A DNA stretch of 64,000 bases, from positions 1-64,000 of the forward strand of contig JBBPTG010000078.1 in NCBI GenBank assembly GCA_038093975.1, given 5' to 3'. How positions within the stretch are numbered: the stretch's first letter is position 1; each line of letters begins with the position of its first letter. Shown here in pieces: positions 33,512 to 44,448 of the stretch. The DNA is from Chalciporus piperatus (Eukaryota; Basidiomycota; Agaricomycetes; Boletales; Boletaceae). The notes under the pieces were generated by a model. It did not search any database. It was not told the DNA's origin and saw nothing but the letters and a program-made list of their open reading frames with translations. The position numbers and the translations under genes were made by a program.

Positions 33512-34956
33512 ATGCTGCTTCTGCTCAGGCTGGGCATCCATTCTCCCATCGCCTATATTGTGATTGCCCTCTGTCATATTGGTCAAGGGAATCACGAGCT
33601 AGCCCTGCAGGAATTCGACATTGTCTTCCATGGCTGCGATCCGCATGATAGCGTTTATCTCTTGCTCGTCAAGGTAGGCGTTTGAAATATTTCTTCCTTG
33701 TCTTTATTAGACGCCGTGTCACCCAGGCTATCCTCTCATTTGTCTCCGGAAAACACCACGATGCGGTGTCGCGCCTGCATCGCTTGATCAGTGCTTCAGA
33801 TCAAGACGCAACATGCTACCTCCATCACGTACGCCTACCACCCTAAGTGCGAGCGTCAGCGGTTAAATTTCTTGCAGGTCGTTGCAAATATGCACTTGAA
33901 GCGCGCAGAGTACGAACGTGCGGTCCAGATATTTGAGCGGACAAGGACCCTCGCGCCGTCCAACCAACAAAGTCCTTTGGTGACAATCAGCCTTGTACGT
34001 GCTGCGGATTGGACATCTGGATGTATCCTCACCTTTGTTTGAAGATATTCGGGTGGACCTTTGACGAGATCGAGTTCACGGCTTACCAACGGCTATGTGA
34101 AACGCTGTATGCTTCTGGACGCGTCAAGGAAATGGGGGAGACACTTTCAAGGATGGTCAGCTCATTGGACGAGGATGAGAAAGAAGCCGCTCACGGTCGT
34201 ATTTTGGAAGCGATCGTGACTCGCTCCGGTGAGATTGCCATGCTTGCATGGACTGGAAGGTCGTCCTCAAAAAATACTTGTCTCCCCACTTCCCCTACCG
34301 CCTACGATCAGACGTCGTACACCCCTCCTTCTCTCGCAGGAGATGAGCTAGAAACACGCACGTCGGAACTGCGCAACGTATTCTCGCCAATGGACGCTGG
34401 TATCATCTTTGGCCGGGTGACGCGATTACAGCCAGTACGCTTCGTTCATTTCCGTCTTCACCTTCCTTGCATCGTCTTCCCAGTCAAGAGCCTCAGAAAG
34501 CACGAGGAGAATGTTTATAATGCGAAAGTATCTGGGCTTGGGGATATGGGGTTCACGACGGGAGACTCGCTTCCGCTGAAGGAGGCACGGAAACTGGTGG
34601 TCGTGCACCCGTGGATCCGTGATCTCGAGGGGCAAAGGAGCGGAGCCACCTGTGAAGATGAGATAGAGTCGGATACAGAGTCCAACGGAGACTCCATCAG
34701 CAAAGCGGACTCGGACACCGACCTGGTTTGCGTCTCGATCGTGGAGGAGGTCTCTCAGCCTGAGGCTCCATTGGACGAGTACACCAGAGCCTTGCAGCTC
34801 GTTGCCCATCTCGGACAGCCGTTCACTGCGTTGTTGCTCCTGAAACAACCAGATGGAGCATTCAAACGAGTCGCTGCTGACCATGAAATCGTCGTTTCTG
34901 GCCTTGGTTCCAACGTTCCAAAGGACATTCGTGCGGAGGTTTTGGAGATTTTGTGA
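33512..34956 (+). CDS. WD40-less TPR + C-terminal module paralogue, copy 3 (430 aa)
   Basis: Four exons: 33512-33673, 33727-33828, 33878-33994 and 34045-34956; they sum to 431 codons. They correspond to exons 4-7 of the tandem neighbours (117 and 912 nt sizes identical, 102 against 99). The WD40 region and first TPR exon are absent, and translation would start at an in-frame ATG (MLLLLRLG). The frame is open and splice sites are good, so this may be a functional short form or a recent 5'-truncated pseudogene. The last 225 nt are about 95% identical to copy 1 although earlier exons are much more diverged. Confidence 0.68.
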
Positions 34957-35126
34957 CAGGTACATCGTATTTGGGTTCTGCCTTCCGTTTTCTGATTGCT
35001 ATCATGTACTACTATTTGCTCCCTGTACTTGACCTTGTGTTGTAGTCTCTGCCAGTTCGTGTTTTGCTTTCATGGTCAAAACCATCGGATTCGTACTTCT
35101 GGTCAAAAGATGTTTCGGTGACTCGG

Positions 35127-36417
35127 ATGACGCGAACAGTCAAATTCCCACAAAGCAAAGCAAACAACGAAGAGTATTCTCTTCCCGTTACCATGTCCTT
35201 GCTAGCCAATAAACCAGAAACCTTCAACATTTTGAAGTACGCCATTCTTGAAGGATGTACCTTCGTTTTCCGGACAGCGATCGCGGGGAGCGTTGTCCGT
35301 CCCCGCGCCCAATATGCTCCAAAAGCGGTACTACAAATTGACATAGAGAGAGACAAGGATGTGATGGGAGTCAGTTACTCCCGTATGATGAAGAGGGTGA
35401 TCAAACTGGAGGTGAGTCTTCGATTTCTCTGTACTCAATAGACCTAACCGATCGCAGGGATGGAGAGGATTGTTGCGAGGCATTGGTAATTTTTTATGCA
35501 TTCATTTCATTGCAGCTCATCCACTCTCGACAGTACCACTGGCCTTGACGGATTTAATTCTCTCGATGTGGTGTCCAGTGGGTTATAACTGCATGGTCTT
35601 GCCGTACTTCCTCTGGAATCCCATCCTGGACGCCGTGGCTCGCTATTGCATCTTGGTTCTTTACGGTGTCCCTTTCGCCATCTTCTTTGTTCGGTTTGTC
35701 ATTTCCCTGCTCATGAGCGCCCGCATTGCACTCATCTGAAAATTTCTCACTCAAAAGGTCAGTTACGACACCAGAAATGCTATCCTTCTTCAATGCACGC
35801 CGCGCGTTCCGTGCTCTTCTCTCCCCCTCAGAACGACGCCGCCCATGGTTGCTTTATTTAACCCCTGGACTCTTTCTGGTTATAGCTCTCGAACGCGCAT
35901 GGGGGACTATCCTGACGCCGGATATTGACGAGATCGTTGCTGGTTATATGCCAGATCTACCATTTCCATATCACGCATCGAGACAGGCTCTCGCACGACT
36001 TTCCCTCGCGCTCTGCCACGCAGCACCTTTGGGTCCGCTCGAAGTCATCAAGATCCGATTAGCGATTCAGCATTACCAAGAGTCGACCGTAGCACTCACA
36101 AACAGTCAGAACGACATTCCGGACAACGAGCAACCTGCGACTCGGACAAGTACGGAGGTTTCAAGCGCGACCTCACCGGTTGTTAGGTACGTTGATTTTT
36201 CTCCTTCGAGTCTGAGTTGCTGCGTCGCAACCCCTGTGCTGAGAACCACTCTCTTATTCCAATCAGACTTCGAACCGACTCTGATCAGCCACCTTACACA
36301 GGAATGCTCAGCTGTGTCCGGTCCATCGCGTCTGAGGAGGGATTCGAAACACTATATCGTGCGTGGTGGTACACGCTTTTCACAAGTCTTATTAAATTCC
36401 GAAACCTTCGATTGTAA
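35127..36417 (+). CDS. Mitochondrial carrier-like membrane protein, 366 aa
   Basis: Exons 35127-35411, 35458-35693, 35758-36186 and 36267-36417 sum to 367 codons. Segments such as GWRGLLRGIGNF, PLGPLEVIKIRLAIQ and YTGMLSCVRSIASEEGF, followed by LYRAWW, match the P-x-D/E-x-x-K-x-R...EG...L-x-R-G repeat signature of SLC25 carriers, in degenerate form. Several hydrophobic spans lie between them. The signature is too eroded to predict a substrate; Ugo1/SLC25A46-like outer-membrane relatives are an alternative. A later ATG at 35193 in a good context (ACCATGT) could be the true start. The upstream flank shares sequence with the 3' flank of WD40-TPR copy 1. Confidence 0.65.
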
Positions 36418-36915
36418 CGCTTCCCCCGTGGATACTTGAGACGTTCTCCTCTGAGACGATCGTCTTGACATTCTCCTCGTACGGAATGCACGAGGCGCCT
36501 ACCCTTGCGCCTCGCATCAAAGGTTGGGATGGTTGATATCAGAGGCTGATCTTTCTGGTAGTGTCCCCAAGCGTCGAACACCAGTAGTGCGGGGAATCTG
36601 AAAATAATAACAATTCCGACCTATCCCTCAATCGGACTGACGTCCTGAAAATACGAGATTCATTGACCCCGCTGCTCGCCAAGCCTGCTTGAAGAGAGCT
36701 GTTGATACTCCAGCTGAATGGTGATAGCTACCCATAACAATTGAGTTTTTAATCTACTTCTACATTTCGTAAAAATAACAAGAGGCGAGAGATAGCTAGA
36801 ATATATACCTCAAAATACGAGGCGAACAAGATAGATACATGAACCACGTCCATTGAGATATTACTCATGATGGTAAGAAGAGAGACGATTCAAGTCGTCT
36901 ACGGAGGAATGGTTA
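36418..36915. other. Intergenic, no gene seen
   Basis: About 500 bp between convergent genes, AT-richer than its neighbours. Nothing recognisable. Confidence 0.5.
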
Positions 36916-37155
36916 TCAATCCGCCACCACGATCACCTGCGAATATAATAAGACAAACCTCTGTTGGTGCGACGGTAATCCGACAAAATATTCAAATCGT
37001 CGACTGCGAGACATGTTGAGGTTTGTGCCTACCAATGTGGACGCTGACAGAGGCTCACCAGATGAGCTCTCGCGCTTTGCGGGAGGTATGCTGGCTGCAT
37101 TGGCGACCAGGACAGCCGCAATCGTGAAGATGACGAAGCGGGCAGCGAACTTCAT
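36916..37155 (-). CDS. Small secreted peptide precursor (putative)
   Basis: The N-terminus MKFAARFVIFTIAAVLVANA is a textbook signal peptide, followed by ASIPPAKR, a dibasic Kex2-type site, and a short polar stretch. The unspliced frame gives 79 residues and contains a second basic pair (SRSRR before FEYFVGLPSHQQ). A donor at GTAGGC after STL and acceptors at CAACAG or TTCGCAG could instead remove most of the tail. It lies next to, and on the same strand as, a UstYa-like gene. A secreted hormone-like or RiPP precursor is a guess; a simple small secreted protein is equally possible. Confidence 0.5.
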   Translation of the reverse strand: MKFAARFVIFTIAAVLVANAASIPPAKRESSSGEPLSASTLVGTNLNMSRSRRFEYFVGLPSHQQRFVLLYSQVIVVAD

Positions 37156-37860
37156 GATGAAGATTCTTGTTGATCTTATGTAGGTTCTGCTAGTAGCGAG
37201 CAGAAGTGGGGATCATCACGGGTTTTATATTAGAGGAATAGCAGTGACTCCCCATGTAGGATGTAGAGCCCCGTTTCCAAAATCCTGGGCGCGTTCGGTG
37301 CTTCTGCACAGAAATGATCACAGATGGGAATGAAGGTGGGTGGTTGGGCGTCCATCAGCCTCGACATTGACCGGTGAGACCCCCATACTATGATTCCTGT
37401 GCCAGTGGTATGGATAGGGTTTCTTCGCGATCAATGAACCGCCCAATTTTGGTGTAGGCTGCCACTGCCTGCCAGGCGCCGCGCGGTTGCATCAAGCAAT
37501 AAATCAAGGAAGGCTTCGGTGAAACTAGCCCACAGCCCAGTGCTTTCACCGCATGGTACTCTGACGTTTCGAGAGCGGTCCTCACAGAAGTTTTGCGATA
37601 GTTTTATCCGTGAGTTCTGCCATTTCGAGTAAATACGTCGTGATGTATATACTTGCGCACAATAGAATTTTGCCCTATCAGCGAGGAGATTCCATCCCAT
37701 CCCAGAACTCTATCGATTCGATTAGATCCGGGAATGATTGAATACAATGACCCGCTTTGGAGTCCTCTCGTGGAATTCACTGGCAGACATCATGAACGAG
37801 AAAACTCTCCGCCGGGAGAGTGGTTCAAGCAGTTGCGGGTGTCCTAGTATCATTACAGCA
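37156..37860. other. Intergenic, no gene seen
   Basis: About 700 bp. Minus-strand frames at 37388-37700 have no recognisable features. Confidence 0.5.
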
Positions 37861-38503
37861 TCAGGCTACTTTACTGAGTACATTATGATCATATAGAACG
37901 GTCCAATCCCTACAAGTATATCTGGAACGTGTAAGGTCCACGATAGCCGGTGGATCGTCCGAACGAACAGATTCGAGAGCAATATGTGAATGGCACAAGA
38001 GAATCTGCCTCAAATAATTCATACAATGGTTCGTCAGCGCCCATCTACGATCCTCGTTCCACATGCCAGACGATCCATTTGCAGGAGCTACTAACTCCTC
38101 TCGAATGATGTCTAGGCATTGGAGCTGATGGAACATTGCAACAGTAAACCGTTGCTGAGACGGCCCTAACTCAAAGACGCCATTCCCTGGAGGGTATAGA
38201 GCGCGCCACTCTTTATTTGCGAGAGACCCAGCCATACCGTAATGTTGGGTATTTTCTGGGAGAAGGGCGACTGTCTCGACTGTCCTTTCGACGACCGTGA
38301 GCCATTCTGAAGAACCATCATCGTCATACTCTATGCAAGACAGAGCGCCAGAAATATTTCAGTGTGTAGACATTCCTAGACTTGAATTCGACCTACATAC
38401 CTGGATTGTATGAAGGAGCCGACAGGGAGAGGAGGCCGTATGCACTGATCAGGACAGTGACAAACCAGACCAAGATATATCGCGAAAATGCGAACGACTT
38501 CAT
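37861..38503 (-). CDS. UstYa-like (DUF3328) protein 1, 190 aa
   Basis: Two exons, 38503-38401 and 38330-37861, sum to 191 codons. An N-terminal signal-anchor (YILVWFVTVLISAYGLLSL) is followed by a luminal domain with MFHQLQCLDIIRE and NHCMNYLRQILLCHSHIAL. These match the paired HxxHC motifs of UstYa-type proteins, although the first motif reads HQLQC, with Gln for the second His. It ends with YTCRDWTVLYDHN, also typical. UstYa proteins act as copper-dependent oxidases in fungal ribosomal-peptide cyclisation, anchored in the secretory pathway. In Agaricomycetes many copies are orphan, so the substrate is unknown. Confidence 0.8.
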
Positions 38504-38957
38504 GAATGGGTGCGTGATGTTCGAGGAAGCAAGTTAGTTCGAGAGGGAACGCTACCTGCCTTCGCGGATTCAGCCTGAGCCTGAGATCAGAGATACGGAC
38601 GATTCATAATTCTCCGGCAGCATTCGTGGAAAGCATCAGAAACATGAGAAGCAAATGTTGGCAGCCGGTCTTCCACGTGCCAGTGGGTACTACCAACACC
38701 CACAACTCTTTGAATTCCAATTCATTCAAACCTCGTGCATGTTTTAGGGAAGCTAAATTTAGTTCCCCTCGTATCTCATGAAGTTGCACTGCCAACACAG
38801 CGCCCATGATAACCACACTGCGGTTTTTCGAATAGGTATCAAAAGTTGTTTCTTACTATTGACTCCAACAGGATCCTCAATGAAGTTAATCCAGTTTCAC
38901 GATCTTCAAAACCACCACGGGATCTCCTACACTGGCTAGTCCACCGTGACACAAGTC
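38504..38957. other. Divergent intergenic region
   Basis: About 450 bp between the UstYa-like gene (-) and the membrane-anchored gene (+). A minus-strand frame at 38604-38816 has no recognisable feature. Confidence 0.5.
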
Positions 38958-39966
38958 ATGCCGGCCACGTACGAACTACTTTCGAGCGATGATACATCCA
39001 CTGAACCCGCCGATGAGCCAGGTGAGCTGCCCATGAATTACCTTATCCCGCAATGCTGAAACACATTATTTGGCATCTTCCAAGCTTCCCTCGCTCATAC
39101 TCTCAAATGGAGTGTCATCGAGGCCCTTTCCACATCACTTTTGGTCGTTGCTCTCCTAGCTTGCACGGTATCGAACGCGATCTTCTTTTACCATGCACTC
39201 CCAGCTCCGACTCCCAAAGGGTCGGGGGCCACGTTGCGTCGGCCTACGACATACATGGGTCTTTTGGAGGTACCATGGTCGGCCACGGACGGGACTGCAC
39301 AGAATTTCTCCAACTTTCCATTTCTTCTGACACAAATAAGCCCGACCTCTCCAACGCGCGTCTGGCCCGATGATACAGCAAGGCGGATTACCGAAATTGG
39401 TACCGTATCCCCTGATGGGAGGACCTTCAAGATTTCGCCAAACGTGAGTGTTTGTCTACATCGTAATACGTTTTCAGTTAACATTTGACGTGCTTAGGTG
39501 TCATCGGTGATGCAGTTTCGGACGGTCGACTTTGGCTACGAGCGATGTACCATCGAGCTTGCGTTAAACGATCCAAAGCCCGTTGGCAGCGTCAAAGCGT
39601 CCTATTCTACGAACCTAATCGCCCTCGACGTTTGGCGACTGGATAGTTCTACAAAACTTGATGTCAAGCAGCTTTCTTGGTCTACACGACCTCCTCGGTC
39701 ATCTCATCTGGGAACTATGCATCCGGAGTGGGGCCGCACTGTCAGATTGAACAGCATTTTCGTGTGTCCCTGGGGGACATATCAAACTTTTGAAATCTCA
39801 TGCGCACAGGACACCGGAGGGAAGTATGCGCCCTGTGAGATGGAATTCTGGCAGGATCCCAAGATTCCCCAGCTTGGTGCGTGATACGTTGCTCAAATGC
39901 GACGCCGCGCTCACCAAGATATCTCTAGGCATTTCAATGAGGCAGATGTCATCCGTTGCTTCTTGA
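38958..39966 (+). CDS. Single-pass membrane-anchored protein of a common Agaricomycete family
   Basis: Exons 38958-39021, 39085-39443 and 39498 onward. One hydrophobic span (ALSTSLLVVALLACTVSNAI) after about 45 cytosolic residues is followed by an extracytosolic domain with GTVSPDGRTFKI and VMQFRTVDFGYERC, conserved cysteines and a WQ near the end. The pattern matches a widespread mushroom family sometimes annotated as But2 C-terminal-like, of unknown function. The frame stops at 39884. Alternatively a 53 bp intron at about 39877-39929 gives the tail GISMRQ to 39966, closer to the usual end. It is divergent from UstYa-like 1. Confidence 0.62.
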
Positions 39967-40223
39967 TTGGATGCCCCATCGCATTCATGTGCATTGTGCA
40001 GTAAGCTCAAGTCAAAGCTTGAGCCAGATCCAAACGATTACAGCGCGTTGGGAAACAGCAATGTTAGTATAGTGATGCTAGCTAACAAATAGCGCGATGG
40101 GAACCCCGCCGGAGGGCAGCGTTACGATTTCATTTCGAAGGTGTAACACAATGAATAATGTTATTTCCCTCAGACTGAGCAACACATGTTTGCCTAACGA
40201 AAGCAGGGGTGAATAATGTGATG

Positions 40224-41490
40224 TTATACAACCTCTTCACCTTTCTTCTCGTGAACCTCATCTGTATTTTTGGGAAGATCGGGACTGGTTGACGATTTTG
40301 GGCACGGATTTTCATGGAATCGCAACGGGAATCCACGGTTGGTTCGAGAGTCTCGGGTCATCTGGGTTTCCTCACCCGATGAATGTTGGATAAATGCCAA
40401 GCTCCTTGTTGGTACAGCGCCTGTATCAGACGTCCATGCACTTTTGTCGGCTACTCGAAGCACGATCAAAAGCGGAGCGATGACCTTGAAATTCATCAGT
40501 GTCAGATTACACGCTCGTAAAAGATCATAACCGCAACTCGCCTGGATCTGTGAGAGAACAGGAAGGAAGATGTTCGACAGATTGCTTGACGAGGCGTACG
40601 GGGCGATGAACAAGATTGAAAAGAGCGCGTAAAGAGCCGAGCTCTCAATGAGGATGGTGGCAATTGAAATGTATGGACTTGCGTGTTCTTTGCCGAGTAC
40701 TCGGTGAACCGTTTGTCGAAACATGAGGATCCTTGTAGCGATGATTAATGTGAGAAGGATGTTCAAAGAACACGACAAGGAGAAGTATGCGAGGCCGAAA
40801 CGAACCGCCCCTGCGTGGACGGGATGTGGCGTATTGGAGTATGATTCCCATCGCTGCGATGTTCGTTAGATCGTAATTTGCAGACATTGGCTGACGGAAG
40901 CTTACAAATGCTGGCCAGATATATCAAGGAAGGCAAGATGACGACCCGATAGGTTCCACCATACACGACGAAACAGCGGTAGAGCTGAAAGAGAATGGTA
41001 ATCCACAAGGTTCCGTATCGCAGCATCGTGAAGGAGTTCTCACCAGTAACCCGTCTGCTAGCCAATTTGAGATCACGAATGCAGCATTAGCGGCGACCAC
41101 GATTGGTTGATTGTAGATCCCAAGGGAGTAACCCATGGGTCCGCCAGGGTAATTACGATCGTCGACAAACATGTTCCTCCAAGTGGTTGAGTTGAGTCCA
41201 ATGAACACGGTGCTACACCCGAACATCGCGGCAGTGTAGAGCATGAGGCCCCAATAATTGGGCATGTCTCTCCTTTTTGCAAGGGCAATCATGCATTGCA
41301 GGAAAAGCACGAGACTGGCACCTATCGAGAGTTGTCAAGTCTGCCATTGACACTTGCAAGTGTTTCGCGCAACGCCTGGAGCTTGAAGAAGAGACGCACC
41401 GTATGCCAATACTGATAGAGAGTCGCCAATGAATGTAGCCCGTTCTAAAGCTAAGGTGGAAACTGGCTCCTGTGGAGAGTATTGCCCCAT
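40224..41490 (-). CDS. Seven-transmembrane protein of unknown function
   Basis: Exons 41490-41400, 41321-41044, 40984-40906 and about 40800-40224. Start STLALERATFIGDSLSVLAY, then FLQCMIALAKRRDMPNYWG, NWLADGLLLYRCFVVYGG, FGLAYFSLSCSLNILLTLI and VIAPLLIVLRVADK are the landmarks of a large Agaricomycete 7TM family whose role is unknown. Seven hydrophobic spans can be counted, with a hydrophilic C-tail. The junction near 40800-40900 needs either an unusual 102 bp intron or a one-base frameshift. The penultimate intron appears to be GC-AG (GCGAGT...TTTCAAG, 54 nt, in frame if retained). Signalling or transport are both possible. Confidence 0.68.
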
Positions 41491-41872
41491 GCTGGTTTCG
41501 CAACACTGCAGTATGCCTCCCAAAACGCCAGAGGCTCGCGATAACTATTCGAATTCAAACCACGGCGCATCAAGTGCGGAGCATTTTGTGTTCAGTCGCA
41601 CATGATCACCGTCTTCATGAAAACTTTGGGGCTGTGGTGCAAAACCCACAAATGGTCTTCAGGAGCCGTTCTACCCACATCAAGTCCGCTGCCAATACTC
41701 TCACGACGACGATACTGCCTCTTTTCTCCGATCATCATGATTGCAATTCAAGTTCAACAAATTAATCACGGGTCCAGTCACAATGATCATCTGAAGCCTG
41801 GAATGGTATGAAACTCCTCAACTTGGATCCGACGTAGCCCATATCTGCATTCGAAACTCTTTGCACCATACA
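41491..41872. other. Divergent intergenic region
   Basis: About 380 bp between the 7TM gene (-) and the hydrolase gene (+). No gene or recognisable site seen. Confidence 0.5.
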
Positions 41873-42838
41873 ATGTCACCCCAAATATCGGAGGGCAAAG
41901 CACTGTTCAGTTACAGCGGCGAACTCCTCGAGACGTGGTACCGCGTTTACGGTGACCTGAAGAGCAACAAGACCCCTTTACTTGTTCTCCACGGTGGACC
42001 AGGTCTTTCGCATGATTACATGCTCGCCCTCGCTGACTTGGCCTCTGGCGACGATGCCAGGCCAGTCATCCTCTATGACCAGGTCGGGAACGGTCGATCT
42101 TCGCTTCTTGACAAGGAAGATACATTCTGGACCATCGACCTTTTCGTTGAGGAGATACTAAACCTCGTACACTACCTAGGGGTTCAAGACGCCTTCGATG
42201 TCCTGGGTCATTCATGGGGAGGAATGTTGGCCACCGAGCTTGTCATTCGCCGCCAGCCCACCGGCCTGAAGCGTGTTGTGTTGGCAGACACGTTATTCTC
42301 ACGGGCTGTCTCGGACAACGTGATCCGTCTTCGTGGTGCTAGTATGCTCTCATCGGAGGAGATAGATATCTTCATGAAGGGACGCGAAGGAAACACGTCG
42401 CATCCCCAGTACCCTGATATCGCAAAGAGGTTCCTGTCGCGGTTCGCCACACGCATCTCCCCCTCGAGCAAACTTGACCGGTTCCCTCCCGAGCTTGCCA
42501 CCTCTCTCCAGCTAAACGACACTCGTCCTGGCGTATTGAACGCAATGTAACTTTTCTTTTACTATCGTCGCACCTTTGACTGACATTGACCAAGGCGCAA
42601 GCACGAGATCAACTCCAATTGGGATATCGGTCCCAAACTCAGCGAGATAAAGGTCCCCGTGCTCATTACCCTCGGTCACTTCGATTTCTTGATGGATAGA
42701 GCCGTGGCGAACGTCTATTTGGAGAAGATAGCTAATGCCAAATTAGTGGAGTTCATGGATTCTAGTCACGTTCCTCACTGGGAGCAACGGGATGCATTCA
42801 TGCAAGTTGTTCGGAATTTCCTGGAAGGTAGAGATTGA
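41873..42838 (+). CDS. Peptidase S33-type alpha/beta hydrolase (proline iminopeptidase-like), 305 aa
   Basis: Two exons, 41873-42546 and 42595-42838 (48 bp intron), sum to 306 codons. LLVLHGGPGLSHDYM carries the HGGPG oxyanion motif of S33 peptidases, LGHSWGG holds the nucleophile Ser, GHFDFLMD provides a likely acid, and DSSHVPHWEQ the catalytic His. Length fits prolyl aminopeptidase-like enzymes, which also include amide hydrolases of secondary metabolism. It has no signal peptide, so it is probably cytosolic. ATG 41873 is chosen because the earlier in-frame start codon is TTG. Confidence 0.88.
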
Positions 42839-43048
42839 TGGAATGGGACCAAACGGAGACATTTTTTCTTCGGAGGTAGTTCTTTGTGGTTGATGGCTGT
42901 CGTGGAGAGTTCGAGCTTACCATTCTTGGTTTGCACAGGTAGAGAATACCATGACCGTGTGTTTGTAATGATGGGGATCACCGGCAGCTACTATGATGGA
43001 TCATAATTAATTTGATACTTTGGCACTGCATAGATTCGATCCTTTCCA

Positions 43049-43847
43049 ATGCTGTATAAGGAGCCAATTTGTGCTCGGACCCCGACCATGCAATTGGGCC
43101 GTCTTCAAGTTCTGTCAGCCCTCAAGGTTACAATATGGTTTCTGAGCATCATAAACCTCATATTCTTCTTTATCATCAACAGGACTTGGGAAGAATCGAA
43201 GAATACCCAACAAGAAGATAAAATATGTGAGAAAGCTTTCCGCCACTGTTATGGTTGAACGTTGAACGTTGACCGACCACTTACATCCAGCGTATTCATG
43301 GATTGGGGATGACATTCCACCAACGCTTCCTCTCAGCGCTCCGCTGCCGATCATCGAGGCTACAATCGAAGAATCAGAGCGTTTCAAGATCTCAGAGGAA
43401 ACCCTCCCGACGTGGTGGGCAAACCTTGCCACTGACCTCGGATACGTCCGCCTCGGACCGGAGCACCGTATATTCGCGATTTCAACACACCATGCTCAGC
43501 ACTGCCTTTACGCATTCGCACGTGTGCTCTCGCAGCCAAAACCCCGCACAGTAGATGGGCATATCCATCATTGCATGAACTATGTGCGCCAGAGTATACT
43601 TTGTGCCGCGGACACGACATTGGAGCCACCAGATTGGCAGACGAAGAATTTCGAGGTAGAGCGGACATCGGGTGGGTGGACGAGGGAATGTAGGGATTGG
43701 ACAGCGCTGCGTGCGTACGTGAAAGAAAATTATGACGAGTGGCGAGTGGAAAAGGTGGCAAGTTCGGGTGGCGGAAATAATACGGCTGTCGAGGATAATA
43801 TCCACATTCATTCGTCAGTTGGACCAAGTCCCTTGTTCTTGTTATGA
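43049..43847 (+). CDS. UstYa-like (DUF3328) protein 2, 244 aa
   Basis: Exons 43049-43226 and 43291-43847 sum to 245 codons. An N-terminal membrane anchor (TIWFLSIINLIFFFIIN) is followed by a luminal domain with both canonical motifs: HAQHCLYAF (HxxHC) and HHCMNYVRQSILC. It ends in RECRDWTALRAYVKE and a short variable tail. Both metal-ligand motifs are intact here, unlike in UstYa-like 1. ATG 43088, nearer the anchor, is an alternative start. Two UstYa-like genes within 6 kb is the arrangement used by fungal RiPP clusters, but no core precursor is proven. Confidence 0.84.
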
Positions 43848-43985
43848 CTCGGGGAAGTGAATATTGGATGCCGAATATTGGTTGTACATGGACTTGGACC
43901 CGATTGTTTAGAGTTGATGTACTGTCTGCCTACATCACGACAATGATCTTTCCTGACACCGAGTCGGGTAGCAACAAGTTGAACA

Positions 43986-44209
43986 TGGTTGCAGGCCGTT
44001 CCAAGGCCCGAATCGACGACTACTCGGGGGCATTGCAATTAATCGCGAGACTTGGGTTGCCGTTCAATGTGCTCTTACTCTTACAGCGGCCGAATGGTGA
44101 ATACAAGAGGGCTGCTGCGGAGAAAGAGACTCGGATCGTCGTCGACGGACTGGGATGTAAAATTAATTGGAAAAAGATACGTACCGGGACGGTATTGAAG
44201 ATTCTGTGA
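43986..44209 (+). pseudogene. Relic of the WD40-TPR family C-terminal module
   Basis: The frame reads RIDDYSGALQLIARLG, followed by PFNVLLLLQ and EYKRAAAEKETRIVVDGLG, and ends in VLKIL. This matches the last 70 or so residues of the WD40-TPR paralogues at 27-35 kb (DEYTRALQLVARL, FKRVAADHEIVVSGLG). Everything upstream is missing, so it is a fragment. It lies immediately 3' of UstYa-like 2. Confidence 0.72.
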
Positions 44210-44375
44210 CAGCTTCGAATTTTGATCTTCGCCACATTCTTGCTTTCCCTAGCAGTTCAGTACCTCTACCTTTGATGACGATGGGAGAGGCCTCTGATCC
44301 GAGCACGCATGCACTACTGGTATGCATCCATCAACAAGGATGACGGACAGCCATGGCACATTGAAAACAAAAACA

Positions 44376-44448
44376 TTCCCATTAGCCGACTTGAACGACT
44401 GACCTCGTCATTACTAGTGACGCGCTCTACCAACTGAGCTAAACGGGA
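44376..44448 (-). tRNA. tRNA-Thr (AGT)
   Basis: On the minus strand a full 73 nt cloverleaf folds. The acceptor TCCCGTT pairs with AATGGGA; the D-arm is GCTC-AGTTGGTA-GAGC; the anticodon stem CGTCA/TGACG encloses loop CTAGTAA with anticodon AGT; the T-arm is AGTCG-TTCAAGT-CGGCT; the discriminator is A. There is no intron. A-box and B-box internal promoter sequences are present within it. Confidence 0.93.

Noticed and set aside
42208..42593. Minus-strand frames under the S33 hydrolase
   Set aside because: Antisense shadows of a clear catalytic-triad hydrolase.
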